Of a stretch of 64,000 bases of DNA, positions 1-6,856 are shown piece by piece. Every line of letters begins with the position of its first letter. Within the stretch, counting starts at the first letter, position 1. This DNA comes from an uncultured Bryobacterales bacterium (GTDB lineage: Bacteria > Acidobacteriota > Terriglobia > Bryobacterales > UBA6623). Under the pieces are notes generated by a model. That model made no database searches. It was not told where the DNA came from and was given only the letters and a program-made list of their open reading frames with translations. Position numbers and translations under genes: made by a program. The stretch covers positions 4,352,062 to 4,416,061 of the forward strand of contig OX638379.1 in NCBI GenBank assembly GCA_951813605.1. The letters are read 5' to 3'.

Positions 1-168
1 GACTCATCATGTGCTGCTCCCGGAGGGCTCCGACGGAACAACCATATTTTCAGGATGGCACTTCCGCCGGCTAATGTCAACACGCATTGTCGTCCAACGA
101 TACTGTTCCCTTGCTCGTTATGCGCGCTTGAACCAGTATTCAGCTGCGGCGTAAGGCCTAGGCTCGAT

Positions 169-414
169 TCAAGGGCGCTTAACGGTTCTGTCTGACTGCA
201 GCGTTCTCAGGTACTCGGTCGCGGCTTCGTCGGCTTTCCCCGGCTTGGACGGTTCCGAGGCTGTGAAGCCCAAGCCAGCGATGGCTCTCGCTTTCGCCTC
301 CAAATCGATTTCGGCGTAGATGGCTGTCGTGTCGAGCTTGGCGTGGCCCAGCCTAGGGCGGATGGTGTTGAGGCCGACTCCGGACCGCAGCAGGTGCGTT
401 GCCGCCATGTGCCG
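169..414 (-). pseudogene. Tyrosine recombinase (phage integrase family), C-terminal fragment
   Basis: Only the last ~80 codons of a XerC/XerD-like recombinase survive. Visible motifs are LRHMAATHLL (the R-H pair of box II), the LGHAKLDTT segment, and IYAEIDLEAKA with the catalytic Tyr. The reading frame continues upstream into the 47-bp repeat at 415-461, where integrase similarity stops abruptly at the L/RH junction, so the N-terminal core-binding domain and the first catalytic Arg are gone. The product cannot be active. In this family, integrases of this type accompany mobile elements; here the fragment marks the left border of the phage-derived block. The 168 bases before it hold no gene that I recognise. 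Confidence 0.8.
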
Positions 415-461
415 CAGCACCTGCCGCACCCTTAACTGTCCACCAAAGCCTAGTAACCCCA
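415..461. repeat. 47-bp perfect direct repeat, copy 1 (left border of phage block)
   Basis: Identical over 47 bases to 8334-8380 in the same orientation, 7.9 kb apart. On the minus strand it begins TGGGGTTACT and contains TTTGGTGGACAG, which resembles the TG...TGGACA terminal repeats of IS3-group elements. It separates the recombinase fragment from the capsid gene, whose stop codon is 28 bp away. Confidence 0.85.
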
Positions 462-488
462 CTACGCGTCGCCGGTCGAGCCGACAGC

Positions 489-1373
489 TTACTGCGGGAG
501 GCCGTAGGCCGCCGCGGCGCGCGAGTCGGAACCGAAGAGGTACTCCGTGCGCATGAAGACGCGCTCGTCTTCGGGATTCATCAGCGAGACGAGCTCGGGC
601 GTCTTGCGGCGCTGGAAGATGAACGGCTTCAGGACGCCCATGGTGTGGAGCAGGAACCACGCCGTGTCCGACGTGAGCCGGGGCGAGACCACCAGCTCCG
701 CGGCGCCCTTGTAGGGATTGGGGGCGTCGCCCGGGAGCTTGTCGCTCGCCAGCAGGATCGAGCCGGTGTCGCGCAGGGCCGGCGGCACCAGCAGCACGTC
801 GGCCGTCGTGCCCATCGGTCGGCCTTCCTCGTCGGTCATCGTCTCGAGCATGGTGCGGGCCCTGCCGAAGCTCGCCTTCGCCGCCTCCAGCGAGTCCGCG
901 CTCAAGGCGACGTCGAGCTTGTTGGGGAAGGGGTCGGCCCCGTCCAGCGGATGGGCTGCGTCGACGAATGGCCGGCCGTCGTGGCAGGGGCTCTCGAACG
1001 CCTTGTTCACCCCGTCGCCGTAGACCAGCTCGTCCGGCCAGAGGGCCGCGCTGATGCCGGCGCCCCGCGCCTGGGTCGCGTAGATCCCGAGGATGTCGTC
1101 ATCCATGTCGTTCCGGTTGACGGCGATGGTCGCCTCGAAGTCGCGGTTCGGCACGTTGTAGCCGTGCGCGGCGAGCTGCCTGATCGTGCGGTCGCCGACC
1201 CACTCGCGCATCTGCGGGAAGCGCGAGAGCCAGCGATAGTCCTCCCGGGCAGTCGAGCTCGTGATGAGCGTGGCGATCATCGCCCAGGTGGTCCTGGCCT
1301 CGCCGTAGGCGGCCTGGAATTCCGCCCTGAGGTTGCGGAAGAGCCCGTCGAGGCTGGCCCTGTTGACAATCAT
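489..1373 (-). CDS. Mu-like major head (capsid) subunit, GpT family
   Basis: 294-residue protein with the full length expected for Mu GpT-type major capsid proteins (about 300). The opening VNRASLDGLFRNL, the segment TWAMIATLITSST..DYRWLSRFPQMREW, and the stretch ending VNRNDMDDDILGIY are hallmarks of this family. The centre carries AALWPDELVYGDG, and the C-terminal half carries a PPALRDTG segment. It would form the icosahedral shell. It is preceded by the protease/decoration gene (27-bp gap), the usual Mu order. Nothing phage-like follows: the 47-bp repeat starts 28 bp after the stop, so neck and tail genes have been lost. The gene itself looks intact. Confidence 0.88.
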   Translation of the reverse strand: MIVNRASLDGLFRNLRAEFQAAYGEARTTWAMIATLITSSTAREDYRWLSRFPQMREWVGDRTIRQLAAHGYNVPNRDFEATIAVNRNDMDDDILGIYATQARGAGISAALWPDELVYGDGVNKAFESPCHDGRPFVDAAHPLDGADPFPNKLDVALSADSLEAAKASFGRARTMLETMTDEEGRPMGTTADVLLVPPALRDTGSILLASDKLPGDAPNPYKGAAELVVSPRLTSDTAWFLLHTMGVLKPFIFQRRKTPELVSLMNPEDERVFMRTEYLFGSDSRAAAAYGLPQ

Positions 1374-1400
1374 GATTCGATTTCCTCCTGCGTTCCGGGC

Positions 1401-2915
1401 CTAGCCCTTGATTACGGCGACGGTGAAAGCAGCCGCGACCGGGTCGATGGCCGCATCCGTCGTGTTCGCGGCCCGTATCCGGACCTTGCCCGCCTCGGGC
1501 ACGTGGGCGTAGTAGACGAGCCCGCCGTCCGGTGCCGCGGGCAGCCCCAGCGCCACGAGGTCGCCGACAGACGCTCCGGGCAGGTCGATGTCCTTGTGCG
1601 AGTGCGCCCCGCCCGCCATGTCGGCGAAGTCCAGGTCCGCCGAGGCGCTCAGGACGCGCGGGCCCCTCGGGGGCCCCTCGACGTCGACCCACACGCCGTC
1701 GTGGCCGACCGCGACGACGATGCCCGCAGGGGAGCGAGCGTGGCCTCCGTCGCTGGCCGCGACCGTCTCGTCGTCGACGACGTAGCAGGGCGAGCCGATT
1801 CGCGCGGCGGTCACCGCGTCAGTGCCCGCGGAGTTGTTCCACAGGAACGCTCCCTTGCGGCGCACCAGGACAGAGACGTCCCCGGCCATGCTGCCGGCGT
1901 TGGAGACGCCCTCCTCGAAGCAGCCGAGAACGATCAGCCCGGCGCCGGCCGGGGGCGCTCCGGACCCGCCGCCCGCGCCGGCGATCTCCGGGGTCTTGGC
2001 GACGAAGTCCCTGAAGCGGTCGATGCCGCCCTCGGCGCGGCACTGGGCCGCGTGGTAGTCCCGCGTGGCGGGCGTGATCTTGCCGGCCGCCTGCGCCTCG
2101 TCGAGCAGCTGCTTGATCTCGTCATTGCGCTGGGAACTGCGCTCGGCGGCGAGCTCGCTCTCGGCCGTGGCGCGGGCCGCGACCGCGGAGTCGTAGTCCG
2201 AGCGCGGCACGAAGCGGTCCAGCGGGGGGGCGGCCGCCTGCGCGACGGCCGTGTCCCGCTCGCTCTTCAGGCTTGCGATCGCCTCGAGCGCCTTCTCCTC
2301 GGAGGCGTCGGCCGCCAGGCCGAGCGCCGCCAGAATCTTCTTGATCATTGTGCTTTCCTCCTGGCCCGCCAGGGCCGGCATCACGAACGCGGGCCTGTTG
2401 ACCAGCCCGGCCCCGTTGACCCGGATCACCTCGAGGGTCTCGCGGTTGTAGTCGAAAGCGGGCGAGAGGTAGCGGTAGGCGCCGCTCTCGACCGAGGCGC
2501 GGCCCTCGGCGGTCCACTCGACGCGCCCGAACAGGGAGCCGTCGCGCAGGGCGATTTCCTTGATCCAGCCGGCAGCATCCGCCCGCTCTCCCTTCGGCGC
2601 CTTGCGGTGCTGGCCGTGCTCCCAGTCCACCGGCAGGTCCAGGCCGCCCTCCATGGAAACGGCCGCGACCCGCGCGGGGTTGGACAGCATCCAGCGCCGG
2701 CCGTCCCCGGCGATCGCCTCGAGGTGCGGCCCGGGGGGGAACAGCTGGACCCACTCGGGGGCCGTGCCGCCGTCCAGGTCGATCGCGCTGCAGATCGCCC
2801 CGAGTACGGAGCCCCCGCCCTCCCCGGACGCGCACAGGGCGGTCCGGAGAGGCCCTGCGGGGTTGCCCCGGGGGCTCCTTCGCTCAGGAGGTATGCAACT
2901 GGGCGCGCGGCCCAT
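1401..2915 (-). CDS. Fused Mu-like head protease/scaffold (gpI-like) and capsid decoration protein
   Basis: Residues ~38-350 match the Mu gpI protease/scaffold family. They show GAICSAIDLDGGTAPEWVQLFP, then VNRPAFVMPALAG, then a coiled scaffold with EKALEAIASLKSERDTAVAQ and ITPATRDYHAAQC. After a Gly/Ala-rich joint near residues 340-352 the chain continues in frame as a decoration (cement) protein (VLGCFEEGVSNAG, LWNNSAGTDAVT, CYVVDDETVAASDG, VWVDVEG). It ends with a second decoration-type domain (GDLVALGLPAAPDGGLVYYAHV). In relatives these are two genes; about 50 residues of the decoration N-terminus are missing at the joint, which suggests an in-frame deletion fused them. The start is uncertain: 2915 is the first ATG, but family similarity begins ~37 codons later, and no Shine-Dalgarno sequence is visible before 2915. 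Confidence 0.8.
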   Translation of the reverse strand: MGRAPSCIPPERRSPRGNPAGPLRTALCASGEGGGSVLGAICSAIDLDGGTAPEWVQLFPPGPHLEAIAGDGRRWMLSNPARVAAVSMEGGLDLPVDWEHGQHRKAPKGERADAAGWIKEIALRDGSLFGRVEWTAEGRASVESGAYRYLSPAFDYNRETLEVIRVNGAGLVNRPAFVMPALAGQEESTMIKKILAALGLAADASEEKALEAIASLKSERDTAVAQAAAPPLDRFVPRSDYDSAVAARATAESELAAERSSQRNDEIKQLLDEAQAAGKITPATRDYHAAQCRAEGGIDRFRDFVAKTPEIAGAGGGSGAPPAGAGLIVLGCFEEGVSNAGSMAGDVSVLVRRKGAFLWNNSAGTDAVTAARIGSPCYVVDDETVAASDGGHARSPAGIVVAVGHDGVWVDVEGPPRGPRVLSASADLDFADMAGGAHSHKDIDLPGASVGDLVALGLPAAPDGGLVYYAHVPEAGKVRIRAANTTDAAIDPVAAAFTVAVIKG

Positions 2916-2948
2916 ACAAGCGATGGTCGTGGAGCGCGCAGGGTGCCG

Positions 2949-2968
2949 GCAACCTGAAGGATTTCCGG
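2949..2968 (-). repeat. 20-bp repeat upstream of the protease gene, copy 1
   Basis: A 20-bp sequence, minus strand CCGGAAATCCTTCAGGTTGC, ends 33 bp before the ATG at 2915. It is identical to 4416-4435, which lies 31 bp before the ATG of another minus-strand phage gene. The shared placement suggests an operator or promoter element rather than chance, but no -10/-35 pair is obvious. Confidence 0.5.
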
Positions 2969-3081
2969 CAGTCCGGACTCAAGTATGCCTCTCGGGGTCG
3001 CGCTGGATCATGGCGATCGCCTCGTTGATTGAGAGCCGACTAGATCTTCATTTCCTCATGCACGCGAGGCGCGGGATTCCG

Positions 3082-3495
3082 TCAGCCCTTGCGCCTGGCC
3101 GCTGCCAGAGCGGGCACGATCTTCTCCGCGGAGCGGCTCAACACGTAGCCGCCCAGCGAGACCTTGATGATGTCCATCAGCTCGAGGACCTGCGCCTCGG
3201 AGAGGTTCTCCGGGGTGCGGCCGAGCCAGTGGGCGACCATCAGGCCCGCGAAGATCAGCATCACCAGCGGCCGCCAGTTCGCGGCCAGCCAGTGGGTCGA
3301 GGCCGCCTCGGCGCGAATCGTGGACGCGGACTCGCGGACGCGTGCGGTCTCGTATTCGAGCGCCTTCTGGCTTATCGAGATCTGGAGCTCGCTCAGCTCG
3401 TGCTTGGCGGCGAGCTTCTCCTCGCCCGACGTGTGGAACTCGTCGATGATGCCGGAAACACCCGTGACGAGCTCGCCGATGAACGGAAGGCCCAT
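3082..3495 (-). CDS. Holin of the 3TM/GTA-holin type
   Basis: 137 residues. The N-terminus is GLPFIGELVTGVSGIIDEF and an amphipathic helix follows (EEKLAAKHELSELQ...KALEYETARVRESASTIRAEAASTHW, in segments). Then comes WLAANWRPLVMLIFAGLMVAHWLG, a hydrophobic span, and a C-terminal LMDIIKVSLGGYVLSRSAEK. The W-R-P-L plus GGYV.(G/S)RSAEK pattern is typical of the family named holin of 3TMs, found in prophages and gene transfer agents. It would let the neighbouring peptidase reach the wall at lysis. A good AGGAGG lies 6-7 bases before the ATG and overlaps the end of the peptidase gene, 9 bp upstream. Confidence 0.75.
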   Translation of the reverse strand: MGLPFIGELVTGVSGIIDEFHTSGEEKLAAKHELSELQISISQKALEYETARVRESASTIRAEAASTHWLAANWRPLVMLIFAGLMVAHWLGRTPENLSEAQVLELMDIIKVSLGGYVLSRSAEKIVPALAAARRKG

Positions 3496-3504
3496 GGATT
3501 CCTC

Positions 3505-3944
3505 CTATGCCGCCCTTGCCCGGCACCGCCCCCAGGTGGCGATGCGGCGCAGGCGCGTGTCGATGTGTACGAACCCCTTGTAGTAGCCGACAGCCCCGAG
3601 GTGCGGGGCCTCGCCGCTCTCGGCCCAGTCCCGCACGGCCCCGTGGAACGCCTCGACGTCCATCCCGTCGGGAATTGCCACGTCGAGCGCCCGGCCCTCG
3701 ATGTGCTGGGAGTCCGGGGGGCGCCGCGCTGCCGGCTGTTGTGCTCGGGCGTGCGGTAGGCGCTCGTGATCCTGAGAGGCCGGCCGCCGAGGGCTCTGCG
3801 CAGCGACTCGAAGGTGTCGGCCAGGAGGGGCAGGCGCGTTCGCCGCCAGTGCGCCGGATACGGTGTCCGGGCCTCGTCATGACAGGCCAGCACCCGGTAC
3901 GAGAGATGCCTCTCGGCCAGCTCGGCGGCCGTCATGCCCGTCAC
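3505..3944 (-). pseudogene. Peptidase M15-type endolysin, frameshifted
   Basis: The first ~70 codons (from ATG 3944) read as an M15 D,D-peptidase (YRVLACHDEARTPYPAHW, FESLRRALGGRPLRITSAYRTPEHN). The frame then breaks at a run of six G on the plus strand (3716-3721). One frame over it resumes as DSQHIEGRALDVAIPDGMDV with the zinc-site His and Asp (SQHIEGRALD), and then YYKGFVHIDTR with the last zinc His, ending at 3505. A one-base difference in the G run restores a complete ~145-residue enzyme. It overlaps the upstream membrane-protein gene by ATGA and precedes the holin. It could be a real inactivating mutation or a homopolymer sequencing error. Confidence 0.8.
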
Positions 3945-4384
3945 TCCTTCAGCGCTCGCAGGTCGAGGGCGGCGAGGCGGTTGCGCTCAGCCAGGAACCC
4001 GGTCGCGAGGCGGTCCGCGGCGAGGCCCAGGGCCCACGAGGCGAGGTCGAGGTAGCTCTTGGCGAGCGGGCCGCCCGCGGCCACGTCGAGCGGCTCGCGC
4101 ATGAAGATGAACAGCGGCAGGAAGGCGACGGGCAGCCAGAACCACAGGCGTGGCCTGAGAGGCCGGATCCAGCCGGCGCGCTCGGCGCCGTGCAGCGCGG
4201 AGCGGAAGACCTGCGCGACCCCGGCCGCGCAGAAGAAGTGGATGACGGACCGTTCCCAGGCGTGCAGGCGCTGGTCCGGAGCCAGGTCGCCGAGGAGCCC
4301 GAAGTGGACCCAGAGGGCAATGCCCGCCGTCACCGCCGCGATCACGGCGGCCCGTACGATGGCAATCCGGCGAGCGGCGGGCAT
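3941..4384 (-). CDS. Small phage membrane protein of unknown function
   Basis: 147 residues from the ATG at 4384; the frame is open further upstream but the composition there is not protein-like. Two or three hydrophobic spans are visible: IAIVRAAVIAAVTAGIALWV near the N-terminus, IHFFCAAGVAQVF, and LWFWLPVAFLPLFIFM. The stop codon overlaps the endolysin start (ATGA), so the two are probably translationally coupled. The position ahead of endolysin and holin suggests a role in lysis or membrane targeting, but I recognise no family. The 20-bp repeat at 4416-4435 lies just upstream and may carry its regulatory signal. Confidence 0.55.
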   Translation of the reverse strand: MPAARRIAIVRAAVIAAVTAGIALWVHFGLLGDLAPDQRLHAWERSVIHFFCAAGVAQVFRSALHGAERAGWIRPLRPRLWFWLPVAFLPLFIFMREPLDVAAGGPLAKSYLDLASWALGLAADRLATGFLAERNRLAALDLRALKE

Positions 4385-4415
4385 GGGCCCATCGTTGCCG
4401 GTCGCTGGGAGAGGC

Positions 4416-4435
4416 GCAACCTGAAGGATTTCCGG
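4416..4435 (-). repeat. 20-bp repeat, copy 2
   Basis: Exact match to 2949-2968, in the same orientation and at nearly the same distance (31 bp) from the ATG of the following minus-strand gene. See copy 1. Confidence 0.5.
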
Positions 4436-4527
4436 TAACCGGCGCTCCGGGCCGGAGCCTCCCGGGGCATCTCGACGAAACCCCTTTTGAACCCCGTTTA
4501 AACTTGCCGAGAAACGTTTAAGGATTT

Positions 4528-4667
4528 TCAATCGACACCCGGGTGCTCCGGCGGGTGTCGCGCTCTCAGGGGCGAAATCGCCGGATCCGGAACCAGCTGG
4601 CTCGTGCTAAGCTGATCCAGGCGCCCGCCGGGGGCGACGGGCCAACGCCGAAAACCCCGGCAATCCC
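4528..4667. repeat. Diverged ~140-bp repeat, unit A
   Basis: Begins TCAATCGAC and shares, in the same order with 4848-4991, the blocks GCGCTCT, GGATCCGGA, TGCTAA-TGAT, GGCGCCCGCCGGG and CCCGGCA-TC. It lies immediately 3' (minus-strand sense) of the orphan nuclease-tail fragment, exactly as unit B lies 3' of the intact tail. Confidence 0.6.
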
Positions 4668-4847
4668 TTACCCCCACTGGCCCCTGCGGTCCCTCGCGGG
4701 CTCGCTGCGCTTCAGGACCCTGTCGACGTCGGCCTGGTCGTTGCGGCAGAACGTGGCCAGCCTCAAGCGCCGGGCCGACTCCTTGCGAACCACCGCCTTG
4801 TGGATCCGGCCCTCGGCAGGCGCAGCAGCCGGGTTTCCGCCCCCAGA
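4668..4847 (-). pseudogene. Orphan C-terminal tail of an F-like protein (PBECR-type nuclease module)
   Basis: On the minus strand, ETRLLRLP is followed after a one-base shift by EGRIHKAVVRKESARRLRLA and then TFCRNDQADVDRVL, ending at a TAA at 4668. This parallels the end of the protein at 4993-6198 (FLELPDGRIHKAAVHLDEQ.LRLASFHASSRANINDLL). It has no start codon or ribosome site of its own and contains a frameshift, so it is not expressed alone. It is best read as a displaced second copy of the tail, produced by a ~320-bp tandem duplication. Confidence 0.6.
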
Positions 4848-4991
4848 TCAATCGACCCTGGGGCGCTCCTGCGGGTTTTCGCGCTCTGGGACGAAAACCG
4901 GGGAGTCCCTGGATCCGGACTCGCGGGAGACATGCTAAATTGATGGAGGCGCCCGCCGGGAGCGGAGGCTACCAGCCCAAATCCCGGCATT
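4848..4991. repeat. Diverged ~140-bp repeat, unit B
   Basis: Partner of unit A at 4528-4667. It starts at the same TCAATCGACC motif and stops two bases before the stop codon of the F-like protein. Together, tail plus unit B and orphan tail plus unit A form two tandem copies of about 320 bp. Confidence 0.6.
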
Positions 4992-4992
4992 C

Positions 4993-6198
4993 TCATTCGC
5001 CTTCCGCCCAATACCCCCCCTCCTGCAGCAGATCATTGATGTTCGCCCGGGACGAGGCGTGGAACGAAGCCAGGCGCAGGCCCTGCTCGTCCAGGTGGAC
5101 CGCCGCCTTGTGGATCCTGCCGTCCGGCAGCTCTAGGAAGAAGGCGATGGCATTGACCGGCTTCTGCCGGTGCCGGGTCACCCGTAGCGGCCTGCCGCGC
5201 CGCAAGACTTCGGGCAAGATCTCGCGGTAGTCGTCCAGGGTTAGCTCGGCGTGCTCTCGCCGCTGCTTCCTTGCAGTCGGCTTGGTCATCCGCACGACGC
5301 GGGTCCGAGCCTCGAGTATTGCTTGCGATCTCGATTCGACGTATCCAATGGGGAGGTCGCCTCTGGGCGGATCGGTTTTCGTCATCGGGGTCAGCTGCCG
5401 CTCGAGCAGGGGGCTGCCGACCACCTGCCGCACGGCCGCCCGGGCCAGCGCCTCGTCGGCAAGGATCCGCTCCCGGTCAAGCCCCGGGTTCGACGCCCAG
5501 GCGGGGTCGAGGCCCCGGTCGACCTGCATCGTCTCCCCGGTGCGCGGGTTCCTCCAGGCGCGCATGTCGCGGGCGGGAGGATCCGTCGGCCCTCCGAGTC
5601 GCCCGGCCTCGGCACGCGAGACCTGCCGCACCCAGCACCTGCAGCCCCAGCCGTTCGGCGGGTAGTGATCCTTCCACCAGTCGCTGTCGGACGGCAGCAG
5701 CGTCCCGTTCCAGGCAACGTGCTCGTCGCGGTGCTCGCGGCTCGGGCCCAGCCGGTACAGCAGATACGGCAGAGCGCCCTTCGTCCGCTGGATCCGAGCC
5801 CACTGCCCGGCCGCGCGAGCCGCGCGCATGTTCGAGCGGAAGATGGTCCGCAGCCTGCGCGGGCTCCCCAGCTGCGCCTCGACCGTCTTGCCGGTCCGCG
5901 GGTCGATGACCTGCTTGCGCCCCCACCAGCCCTTCGCGCGCAGGACCGGCTCGAGCTCCTTCCGGAACGTCCGCCAAGTCTTGCCCTCCGCGAGGTGCTC
6001 CCGGATCGCCTCCTGCATGTCGTCGAGGATGTCGAGCTGCGTGACCTTGGCGGCCGTGAAGGCGCCGGCGTGCTCGAGTCCGGCGACGTCGCGGTGGTCG
6101 AAGCCCACGCGGAGGTCCTTGGCGTCGAAGTACTCGAGCGCCTCCCGCGGGACCGGCCCGGGGAAGCGGAAGCCCGGTCGCGGCTTGCGGTCAGCCAT
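4993..6198 (-). CDS. Mu F-like head morphogenesis protein with C-terminal PBECR-type nuclease domain
   Basis: 401 residues. Residues 1-~280 match Mu gpF / SPP1 gp7-type minor head proteins. The signature is the H-rich and C-rich stretch at ~156-190 (HRDEHVAWNGTLLPSDSDWW, then YPPNGWGCRCWV). Residues ~320-395 form a separate domain (LTLDDYREILPEVL, PVNAIAFFLELPDGRIHKAAV, RLASFHASSRANINDLL). This resembles the phage Barnase-EndoU-ColicinE5/D-RelE (PBECR) modules known at the ends of such proteins. The first part helps build the portal vertex; the tail may act as a nuclease or toxin delivered with the particle, which is inference from the family. It overlaps the Dam remnant by 8 bp. A degraded second tail lies just downstream. 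Confidence 0.8.
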   Translation of the reverse strand: MADRKPRPGFRFPGPVPREALEYFDAKDLRVGFDHRDVAGLEHAGAFTAAKVTQLDILDDMQEAIREHLAEGKTWRTFRKELEPVLRAKGWWGRKQVIDPRTGKTVEAQLGSPRRLRTIFRSNMRAARAAGQWARIQRTKGALPYLLYRLGPSREHRDEHVAWNGTLLPSDSDWWKDHYPPNGWGCRCWVRQVSRAEAGRLGGPTDPPARDMRAWRNPRTGETMQVDRGLDPAWASNPGLDRERILADEALARAAVRQVVGSPLLERQLTPMTKTDPPRGDLPIGYVESRSQAILEARTRVVRMTKPTARKQRREHAELTLDDYREILPEVLRRGRPLRVTRHRQKPVNAIAFFLELPDGRIHKAAVHLDEQGLRLASFHASSRANINDLLQEGGYWAEGE

Positions 6199-6843
6199 CC
6201 CGAGCGGGGGGCCTGGCCCCGTCGAGCGGAGGCCGGTTGATCCACAGGCCCTCGATGCGGATCCCCCGGCGAGAGCTCACCGACTCTCGGCTGCGACGCG
6301 TGTAGACTGTCCAGCCGGCCGATTCCAGTTCCGGGTGGTCGCCCTCGTAGCCCGAGATGGCGATGGCGCTGGCATCCGCGGGCGCCGCCAGCAGCACTTC
6401 CGCCAGCCGGTCGTGGTCAACCTTGCAGTCGTACCCGAGCCGGCCGCGATACGGGGGATCGCAGTAGATCAGCGTCTTCTCGTCGCCGGCGAAGCGTCGA
6501 GCGAGGTCCACGGCGTCCATGCAGGCGAATCGCACATCCTTGAGCCGGTCCGCGAGGCGGAAGACATCGTTCGGAAGACGCCACATCCTCCTGCCGGTCA
6601 GCTTGAGCGCGAAATGGCTGGGCGCCATGAGCGAGGACGGAAGCGCGCTTCGAAGCACCACGAACACGGCGGCGGCTCTCTCGACCGGCCGGGCCGATCC
6701 ATCCCGGAGGATCTCCTTGGCGCGCTCGAACTCCTTCCTGGAGCCGGTCGGCGTCAGTGCCAGCCGGCGCATGCCGACTTGCCGCCCAAATACGGGAGGG
6801 TGCGGTACTGGGTACGGAAGGCGCTTGGCGGCGTGGCCTGCAT
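6191..6843 (-). pseudogene. D12-class DNA adenine methylase (Dam-like), internally deleted
   Basis: The start codon at 6843 opens a reading frame with TLPYLGGKSA, the N-terminal SAM-site region of Dam-type enzymes. It stops after AGWH at 6754. The rest of the enzyme resumes in another frame (LALTPTGSRKEFERAKEIL), with the catalytic DPPY (in LIYCDPPYRG) and SAIAISGYEG. Between the two halves the FxGxG SAM motif and the usual END segment, some 50-60 residues, are missing. The gene therefore carries a deletion plus a frameshift and should be inactive. The C-terminal part is open for 193 codons from an ATG at 6772. Phage Dam enzymes normally protect phage DNA from host restriction. It begins 13 bp after the portal stop. 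Confidence 0.72.
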
Positions 6844-6856
6844 GAGCAATCTCTCC

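Noticed and set aside
399..2957. Plus-strand open frame of 852 codons across the capsid and protease genes
   Set aside because: It is antisense to well-supported phage genes in very GC-rich DNA. Its composition (Arg, Gly, Ala, Val runs) is that of a shadow frame and no domain is seen.
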